From Embiotoca jacksoni (taxonomy: Eukaryota; Chordata; Actinopteri; Embiotocidae): DNA of 64,000 bases. This document shows positions 57,657 through 64,000 of the stretch, piece after piece. The translations under genes were made by a program, and so were the position numbers. The stretch spans positions 17,485,802-17,549,801 of the forward strand of contig JAKOON010000011.1 of NCBI GenBank assembly GCA_022577435.1, given 5' to 3'. The first letter of the stretch is position 1. Every line of letters begins with the position of its first letter. The notes beneath the pieces were generated by a model. The model saw only the letters and a program-made list of their open reading frames with translations. It was not told the origin of the DNA and made no database searches.

Positions 57657-59299
57657 GAGTGACAGCAAATCCAATGAAAAGAACAAAACAGTTTCATTTC
57701 TAATTTGTTGGGGAGTGTTAACAGCGGCAGATTTGGTGCACTTGGGAGTATTTAACGCAGCAGAGTGGTGAATGTGGGATTGCTTCAAAATGAACTGCAG
57801 AGCCCGTGTGCAAGGTAATTAAGGAAATAATCAGCCGGAGCAACCGTGTGGTTCAGTGATGTGTTTTTACAGCAGAGGGGGTTCATGGTTCAGACAAATA
57901 AGGTATATCGGGCTTCTTTTCAAGGACAATAGGCCTGTAGAACATCTGGAAACTTATCCTAAATAAGGATAAACCAGGTCACAGACTCAGGATGACCGGG
58001 TCAGACGTACCCTGGTGGCTTCCAAATATATATTTGCCTGGCCGTCTGTTTGCAGCTCTGTTGTTGGTTTATTTGTGGGAAGCGTGCCTTGGTATGTCCC
58101 CAACCTTTACTTGGTTATCAAAGTGCGTCCAAATGTGTGTAGGAATGTTTGTGCTGACAGCATCCTTCCATTGTGTCGAGGTGTTTGTGTGTGTGTGTGT
58201 TTGAAGAGAGGCTATTACTCAACCACAGTGTGCCAAATCCTTTGTGACCTTTATTTCTGGTCCAAAGTCACGTATGTGAGTTGGTGAGTGCCTCGTGCAG
58301 ACAATTTGAATGTGTCAGCTTGTGTGCCCACATTTAAGGATTAATTTTCTGCACCTGACACATGGAAATCAGGCAGAAGTGAGGGGATAAAAACGAGGCC
58401 GAGGAGATGTGCTGCAGGGCAGGTGAAGTGCAGGGAGCGAGGGGGCGAGGCGAGAGGAGCAGAGGCTCGACGGTGGGGGGGCTGCTCAGTTCAGTGAGTA
58501 ATTGTGGTGGGGGGGTCACACAGGTCTGAACCTCATTAAGAGAATTGCCTGGGAACATTCAGGCTCTGAGCTGTTGTCATGTCACCTGCCTTCTTGTCAT
58601 AAAAGGCAGCATTAAGGAAAACAGCAGCTTATTAATGTGTCTCTCAGTTTTCCAGGTCACACAGTTCATCATTAGAGTCAGAAAGATCAACGCCGAGCAG
58701 TTTCACAGCAAACACTCCTTGAGATACACGCCTGTAATTGACATGCGTACAGCTGACGTGTGTGGACTCGGGGTGTTTTAAAGGCAGGTACATCATCTCC
58801 ACCAGTATCGCTTTTGATCGTCTTTGAACGTCTTCCCTTTTCTCCTCGACACCCACCCTCTGTTTTTAATTTGTATTCACAGGGGGCTTCTCCGCCGTCT
58901 GAGGGTACATGGATGAGAATTGAGGGGGATTTGGAGGATCTCTCTCCAGCAGCTTTTTAAAGAGGTTGAGGTATCAATCAGGTGCTGATGTTATACTGAT
59001 GCAATGTTTCAGCCTATAGGGGGGTAGAAAGGGGGGAGGGGGGACTTCTGGACGCTGCGCTCCTTTCTATCAACTTACAGGCAGTTAAAATAGTTATCGT
59101 TTATTCTTTGACACATGATACTGTGAACAAATGTAGCTGAAAGAGCAGCATAATGTTTGATGCTGCATTAATGAGCTTTCTTTCAGGGACATGCACATTT
59201 TTTAAATGGATTCAAAGTGACATGCGTTACATTCATGTTTATTGAACGGTACAAATCCATCTCATAAAACCAGATGATAGAAATCACAAGAACACATTT
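57657..59299. other. Intergenic stretch downstream of tmem38b
   Basis: Between the T run and the predicted end of the tmem38b transcript. G-rich at 58430-58515 and 59020-59045. A short GT patch lies at 58182-58202. No coding sequence is supported. Confidence 0.4.
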
Positions 59300-59993
59300 T
59301 TTTGGACATTTGTACCTGTTTATTCACGTGCTTTCTTTCACTTGTCATTCAAAGCATTCCCCAAAGAAACAATGATCCGTTTCAAAATGTTCTACATTCA
59401 AGAGTGCAATTATTTAGCATAAATAGAATATCTAATTCTCGTAGAATATATTTTCTCTTTAAAAATGTGACCATTTCAGAGTAAGAAATTCAGCATTTAC
59501 ATGAAGCAGAATATGTACAGAAAGAAAATTATACATTCGTAGATCAGCAGGTACAAAACACTGGTCCCAAAACCCAGAAATCTAATCATGAACTCTGTTC
59601 TCAGTATAAATATATATTAAAAATGAAGCTACACTTTGTACTGCAAGTGTGCAATCAGCCCGAGGATTGTATGATGCTCACATCCAACAACATACATATT
59701 ACAGTACCTTAAGGATGGGGTGATTATCCCCGAATAAGGTGAAGGCTTGGGTGGAGGCTCTTGTTGAAAATCTATTTCAGCTTGAAATTGCATTTGAAGA
59801 AATGCAAAAATAAGAAAAGAAAAAGAAAAGCCTTTTAGCCCATTGGACGAAAATGTATTTCTGAATTCAAAAAAAATAAAAAATAAAAATAGAGGAGAAA
59901 GTTTAAGTAAACTCCTGACATGACAAATCTGAATCATAAGTGACTCCACAACCCTGCTTAGAGGTGAAAAGGCGCTACGGGGGCGAAGGCTGA
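59300..59993 (-). other. 3' UTR of tmem38b (predicted)
   Basis: The transcript runs leftward from the stop codon at 59996-59994. AATAAA polyadenylation signals occur on the minus strand at 59324-59319 and 59243-59238. The first predicts cleavage near 59300 and a 3' UTR of roughly 690 nt; the second would lengthen it by about 80 nt. The interval is AT-rich, as usual for such UTRs, and holds no other feature I recognise. Confidence 0.55.
59319..59324 (-). terminator. Polyadenylation signal AATAAA for tmem38b
   Basis: TTTATT on the plus strand gives AATAAA on the transcript strand, about 670 nt after the stop codon. A second AATAAA lies at 59238-59243. Confidence 0.45.
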
Positions 59994-60290
59994 CTAGTCG
60001 GTCTTCTTGTACTTTGTTGTCGTTGCGTTCTTTGACTCCTCTTTGGCTTTGAGCGAGCGACTTTGTCTGTCGGCTGGAGAAATCTGCCGCCCCGCTGATC
60101 CGTTCTCATCGGAGTCTTTGCTTGCGGCGGTAGAGGCCGCCCCGTTTGTCGCGCCGTCGACGATACACGCCTGCTTGACTTCACCGGTGAGGGCGGCGTA
60201 AGGGGAGTAGCCGGTGAAGAGGGTCTTGTAGAGGGCCGACTCAATGGTGGCGAAGGGCGAGGTGGAGGAGCCGGTCAGCATCATCCTCGA
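59994..60290 (-). CDS. tmem38b: TRIC-B channel, last coding exon (exon 6)
   Basis: This exon encodes the final 98 residues and the TAG stop of a trimeric intracellular cation channel, a K+-permeable channel of the ER/SR membrane that supplies counter-ions during Ca2+ release. The minus strand has TTTTTTCAG|TCG at 60291/60290, a good acceptor, and the frame enters at phase 0 from exon 5. It starts SRMMLTGSSTSPFATIESAL, aligning with the end of the last transmembrane segment and the following loop of TRIC proteins (the MM pair fits TRIC-B). It is followed by a polar Ser/Lys-rich cytosolic tail. The C-terminus is KKTD, a KKXX ER-retrieval signal; human TRIC-A and TRIC-B also end in KKXX forms. 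The paralogue tmem38a is the alternative, but residues favour B. Confidence 0.85.
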   Translation of the reverse strand, partial: SRMMLTGSSTSPFATIESALYKTLFTGYSPYAALTGEVKQACIVDGATNGAASTAASKDSDENGSAGRQISPADRQSRSLKAKEESKNATTTKYKKTD

Positions 60291-60853
60291 CTGAAAAACA
60301 GAAGATGAATGTGTCAGGACGTAGGCTTGAATATGAGGGAGACATTTTGTGTTTAGAAGAGAAGATGTTCCATCATTTCCAAACTGTGCGAGTGTCTCAT
60401 TCCCTCACCATACCATCTATAATCAGTGTTCTTATATTAACAATGGATTACATGACTATTTGTATAGGAGAGAGAACATTATCACCCCTCATCCTACTCT
60501 TCTGAACATTTTACAACCCTTCCATTTATGGTTTTCATTTTCAGACACTTTTTGTTGCTCTCATCAGTGTTATTATCGTCCACAGCAGGCGCCTGTTTTC
60601 AGCAAGTTAACTTTAAAAGCTGCTCGCCAGTAAACATAGTGGAGCATTTATTAGTTATGGAACCAAATATTTCCTCCAAAAAGAGGAAAAAAGGCGTGGT
60701 GAATATCGGCTTTTAATAAATTGGCCAGAAAACATCAAATTAATGCTAATGTTGCTAATGCTAATATCTGCTGGGTGTGTACTGTATATAAGCAAAAGTT
60801 TGACTTCTGACCTCGAACATCACATGATGAGTTTTAAGTCTGAATTACCAATA

Positions 60854-62246
60854 CACTGCTCCAAAAAATAAAGGGAACACTTAAACAACACAATGTAACT
60901 CCAAGTCAATCCCACTTCTGGGAAATCAACCTGTCCAGTTAGGATCAACACTGATTGTGGATCAGTTTCACCTGCTGTTGTACAAATGGAACAGACAACA
61001 GGTGGAAATGAGGCAATTATGAAGACAACCCCTGTAAAGGAACGGTTCTGCAGGTGGTGACCACAGACCATTTCTCTGTCCTCGTCCTTTCTGGATGATT
61101 TTTGGTCCCTTTTGCATTTTGCCAGTGTCCTCACCACTAGAGGTAGCATGAGGTGTCTCCAACCCACAGAAGTTGTTCAGGTAGTGCAGCTCATCCAGGA
61201 TGGCACATCAATGCACACTGTGGCGAGAAGGTTTGCCGTGTCTGTCAGCACAGTGTCGAGAGCACAGAGGACATACCGGGAGACAGGCCGGTACACCAGG
61301 AGACATGGAGGGGGCCGTAGGAGGACAACAACCCAGCAGCGGGACCGCTATCTGCTCCTTTGTGCAAGGAGGAACAGGAGGAGCGCTGCCAGAGCCCTAC
61401 AAAATGACCTCCAGCAGGCCACTAATGTGCATGTTTCTGCTGAAACTGTCAGAAACAGACTCCATGAGGGCGGTACGAGGGCCCGACGTCCACAAGTGGG
61501 GCCTGTGCTTACAGCCCAACACCGTGCGGGGCGATCGGACTTTGCCAGAGAACACCGAGATCGGCAGCTTCTCCGTCGGCGCCCTGTGCTCTTCACGGAT
61601 GAGAGCAGGTTCACACTGAGCACATGTGACAGACGTGACGGAGTCTGGAGACGCCGTGGAGAACGTTCTGCTGCCTGCAACATCCTCCAGCGTGACCGGT
61701 TTGGCGATGGTCTGGGGAGGCATTTCTTTGGAGGGCCGCACAGCCCTCCATGTGCTAGCCAGAGGCCTGCCCGTTCCCCAGACCTGAATCCAATCCAGCA
61801 CATCTGGGACATCGTGTCTCGTTCCGTCCACCGACGCCACATCCACCGCAGACTGTCCAGGAGTTGACTGATGCTTTGATCCAGGTCTGGGAGGAGATCC
61901 CTCAGGAGAACATCCGTGGTCTCATCAGGAGCATGCCCAGGCGTTGTAGGGAGTGATACAGGCACGTGGAGGACACACACACTACTGAGACTCATTTGGA
62001 CTTGTCTTGAGGAATTTCCACAGAAGTTGGATCAGCCTGTGGTCTGATTTTTCCACTTTTATTTTGAGTATGATTCTGAATCCAGACCTCCATGGATAAT
62101 GATTTTGATTTCCATTTATCATTCTTATGTTATTTTGTTCTCAACACATTCCACTATGTAATGAATAAAGATTTTCAACTGGAATATTTCATTCATTGAG
62201 ATCTAGGATGTTGTTTAAGTGTTCCCTTTATTTTTTTGGAGCAGTG
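60854..62246 (+). mobile_element. Tc1-like DNA transposon, 1393 bp, both ends and TA duplications intact
   Basis: The left end CACTGCTCCAAAAAATAAAG and the reverse complement of the right end agree over about 37 bases except for one A in the A run. TA lies on both sides (60852-60853 and 62247-62248), the signature of Tc1/mariner insertion. One transposase gene lies inside in plus orientation but is disrupted by an internal deletion and frameshifts, so the copy cannot move by itself; it could still be mobilised by a transposase acting on these ends. It is the best preserved element in the window and is antisense to its host gene. Confidence 0.9.
61112..61953 (+). pseudogene. Tc1-like transposase, inactivated
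   Basis: The main open frame (61112-61867, 251 codons) shows a paired-type helix-turn-helix DNA-binding region at residues about 18-115 (LQPTEVVQVVQLIQDG; RRHGGGRRR linker with AT-hook-like basic run; NVHVSAETVRNRL) and the first catalytic Asp at residue 163 (LFTDESRFTL). After RDRFGDG at residue 200 the frame shifts and an internal deletion joins the VWGG region directly to PARSPDLNP at residue 219, removing the segment with the second catalytic Asp. The third acid in NPIEHIW is Gln (NPIQHIWD). A further frameshift near 61858 moves the C-terminal tail (VWEEIPQENI, RSMPRRC) out of frame, ending at 61951-61953. The family's usual length is about 340 residues. Confidence 0.88.
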
Positions 62247-62914
62247 TACAAAATGACACTGGAAAGGTTTAAAGGTCAAATTTCTTCTGTTCATAGAAAG
62301 CTTACCAACTGTGTGATGGTGTCGTAGTTTACATACAAAAAACTCTAAATAAAAGGGTCACATATTTACATGTCATGGGGGGGGGAAGCATATCATTCGC
62401 ATCATAAAGAAGACAACATCATAAATAGCAGGTTTGGAGAAAAACTCTAAATCTGACGAAATGGTTCGCAGCTAATTTGACAGATCAGAGTCGGAGGGAG
62501 CTAACGGAACGAGAGTTGAAAGAAGACGTGGTAGATTTATCTGTGTCTCAGTCAAGAGCACAAGTTTCCCAGAGAAGAGAAAAGTGGATGATGCAAGCTG
62601 ATGAAAATGATGCAAAAGCCCCAGCCCTGCGGGTAATACCGAGCTAATGTGAGTCACCACAGCCAAAACTTCAAAAAGATAGCGGAGGGAGAAAGGTCAT
62701 TTGGAAGACTAGACGCCGCACATTTGGAAGGAGCTGTGGCACCGAGACATTTGTCAATCCAATTTATTAAAAAAGAAAGCGCATTTATTGTCTAGGTTAG
62801 CGGTTAAATGGACCAAAACGCACCTTCCGGTGTCGTATCGGACTCGTTATAATCTTGGCTGAATATTCTGGTGACAGTTTCAGGTTTAAACGAGAACAGA
62901 TCCACCACACTGAC

Positions 62915-63032
62915 CTTGTTGACGACGGTAAAGACGGTGTAAATGAGCATCAGATGGTGCTTCTGGAGAGGCAGGTAGTGGGTCTGCTGCAGAGCAAACA
63001 GCACCGCCCCTATCAGGGTGATCTTTGTGGGG
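62915..63032 (-). CDS. tmem38b: TRIC-B channel, penultimate coding exon (exon 5)
   Basis: The 118-bp exon encodes PTKITLIGAVLFALQQTHYL and then PLQKHHLMLIYTVFTVVNK, the last two transmembrane segments of the seven-helix TRIC fold joined by a short loop. Human TRIC-B has the same arrangement (P-K-T-L-G, then K-H-LM-YT-F). The acceptor is TTAAG|C at 63033/63032, so the first base completes a codon begun in exon 4, expected to be the Tyr of the family's SYP motif. The donor is AAG|GTCAGT, leaving phase 0, which joins cleanly to the exon at 60290. Exons 1-4, with the pore-forming first helices, lie beyond the window. No broken residues are seen, so the gene appears functional here. Confidence 0.88.
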
Positions 63033-64000
63033 CTTAACACATGCAAGGAAAAAGATCAGTTATCATCTGGTAATATATGAAAAGATACATATATATATAT
63101 AATTAAAATTTCTACAACAGTGAGGATGATAACTTTACACTAAACATACATCACCTCTTATGTGCAGAAATAAACTGATGGAAAGAAAAGATTTGTTTTC
63201 TTCCTCTTGTTTGCATTGTGGCTCCGGAAAGTCTCTTTTGGGTTCTCTCTTATTTGCAAGTGATTCCTTTTTGTCTTACTTTCCACATCTAATTGACGAC
63301 TCCCCTGTGTCCTTATCTTGTGACCTGCAAATCTAATCAATATTACCATACGAAAGCAGATACAAAGGAATTGGGGGTGACTGTTAATTATTTGTCAACT
63401 GTATAAAAGCTGCCCTACACCTCTCTTTGAGGGTGCATGTATTTGCTCCTTCTTGCAAGAATAAATGTCCGATATGTTTGATTTTGAACCAAGCCTCTGA
63501 GTAAATTTTCTAACATAAACCAAACTGGAGGCACATGGAGATGTACGCATGTACTTCCTCTTGAGTAAGTAACTTAGATCCATTTTAATGTTGCCTTTAG
63601 ATAACAGAGAGGATGTTTAATGAGATATTTACCCACACATATGTGTATAATATCTTCTGCTTTATTGAGTGCCTCCACTCTGGTTTAAAGGAATACTTTG
63701 ACATTTTAGGAAATTACACTCTCTAACATGAGAAAATTAATCCCATTTTTTTTGTCTGGAAGGTAAATATAAAAAGTGAAACCTGGAACCAGATATCTGA
63801 GTTCATCATAAAAACTGGAAACAAGTTTAATGTGTTAAAATCTGGCCAAAAAAACCACCAAAAGTGTAAAAATTCCAAGCTAATTTTTCAGGGGAAGGTA
63901 TTTGGATTATTGACTCCACCTGGCTGAGAAAAAGTAAAACAAATTGTATTTCCCAAAATGTGAAATCATTTCCTAAAATATCACCAAATAATATCACAAA
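63033..64000 (-). other. Start of tmem38b intron 4 (partial)
   Basis: Minus-strand intronic DNA upstream of exon 5, continuing past the window. It holds a short TA patch near 63090-63102 and the repeat at 63688-63915. No further exon is visible. Confidence 0.65.
63688..63915 (+). repeat. Fish interspersed repeat U in tmem38b intron 4
   Basis: It begins AAAGGAATACTTTGACATTT and has TAGGAAATTACACT, TCATAAAAACTGGAAACAAG and AAAAGTGTAAAAATTCCAAG. These match a very common teleost repeat (aaaggaatagtttgacattttgggaaata, cataaagactggaaacagggg, gaagtgtaaaaacg). The copy is diverged and its class is uncertain. Confidence 0.55.

Larger units (their letters stand above)
60291..62914 (-). other. Last intron of tmem38b, hosting a Tc1 transposon
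   Basis: Donor AAG|GTCAGT at 62915/62914 and acceptor CAG|TCG at 60291/60290 delimit a 2.6-kb phase-0 intron. About half of it is the Tc1-like element at 60854-62246. The rest, 60291-60853 and 62247-62914, shows no coding or recognised repeat, apart from a short G run near 62379-62387. Confidence 0.8.

Noticed and set aside
59975..60244. 89-codon minus-strand open frame overlapping tmem38b exon 6
   Set aside because: It is an alternative frame of a well-supported exon; Pro/Ser/Arg-rich from composition.
61348..61995. 215-codon minus-strand open frame
   Set aside because: It is the antisense shadow of the Tc1 transposase, which has the recognisable motifs on the plus strand.
1..64000. tRNA, rRNA or snRNA genes
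   Set aside because: No cloverleaf with A and B box, rRNA core or snRNA motif was recognised by eye; a tRNAscan/Infernal run would be decisive.
1..64000. A novel multi-gene system
   Set aside because: Apart from tmem38b, all recognisable coding sequence is mobile-element debris; nothing suggests co-functioning genes.

Overview
The window looks like nuclear DNA of a ray-finned (teleost) fish. It is AT-leaning and gene-poor, densely set with long (CA)n/(GT)n microsatellites, and carries remnants of at least eight Tc1-like DNA transposon insertions, an L2-type LINE, a Ty3/gypsy fragment and several short repeat families common in teleosts. I see no bacterial, phage, plasmid, CRISPR or organellar content.

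Only one protein-coding gene is well supported. The minus strand at the right edge (about 59.3 to 64.0 kb, continuing past the window) carries the last two coding exons and 3' UTR of a TRIC-family intracellular cation channel, most likely tmem38b (TRIC-B). Exon 5 (62915-63032) and exon 6 (59994-60290) have clean splice sites and compatible phases. They encode the last transmembrane helices and a Lys-rich tail ending in KKTD, a dilysine ER-retrieval signal. A Tc1-like transposon with intact ends (60854-62246) sits in the last intron. Its transposase is broken.

At the left, 6.6-7.5 kb holds a CpG-rich patch. On the minus strand it also has a TATA box (7512-7519) and a GTGAGT splice donor (7125), so it may be a promoter with a non-coding first exon. 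In human, TMEM38B and ZNF462 are neighbours on 9q31 in the same orientation, so a fish znf462 first exon is a reasonable but untested guess. The roughly 52 kb between this patch and tmem38b would then be an intergenic desert.

Layout: 1-6.6 kb, no gene, one old MITE-like repeat and a compound CA tract. 6.6-7.5 kb, candidate promoter/exon. 7.6-24 kb, simple repeats, three Tc1 remnants, a nested repeat pair and two copies of one fish repeat family. 24.3-26.2 kb, Ty3/gypsy integrase fragment plus the start of a 3' LTR. 26.8-33.7 kb, old repeat and CA tracts. 33.7-35.5 kb, Tc1 copy with a triplet expansion. 36.9-39.4 kb, an L2 LINE inserted in an older repeat. 41.5-46.9 kb, several Tc1 fragments and other repeats. 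47.9-48.4 kb, a MITE with both ends and TA duplications. 50-57.7 kb, simple repeats and one plus-strand Tc1 remnant. 59.3-64 kb, tmem38b.

No previously undescribed biological system is evident. The most useful observations are the tmem38b gene model, the candidate promoter, nested and internally deleted mobile elements, and microsatellites that appear to have grown inside transposon coding sequence. Family calls for repeats rest on recognition of sequence and motifs without a database search.
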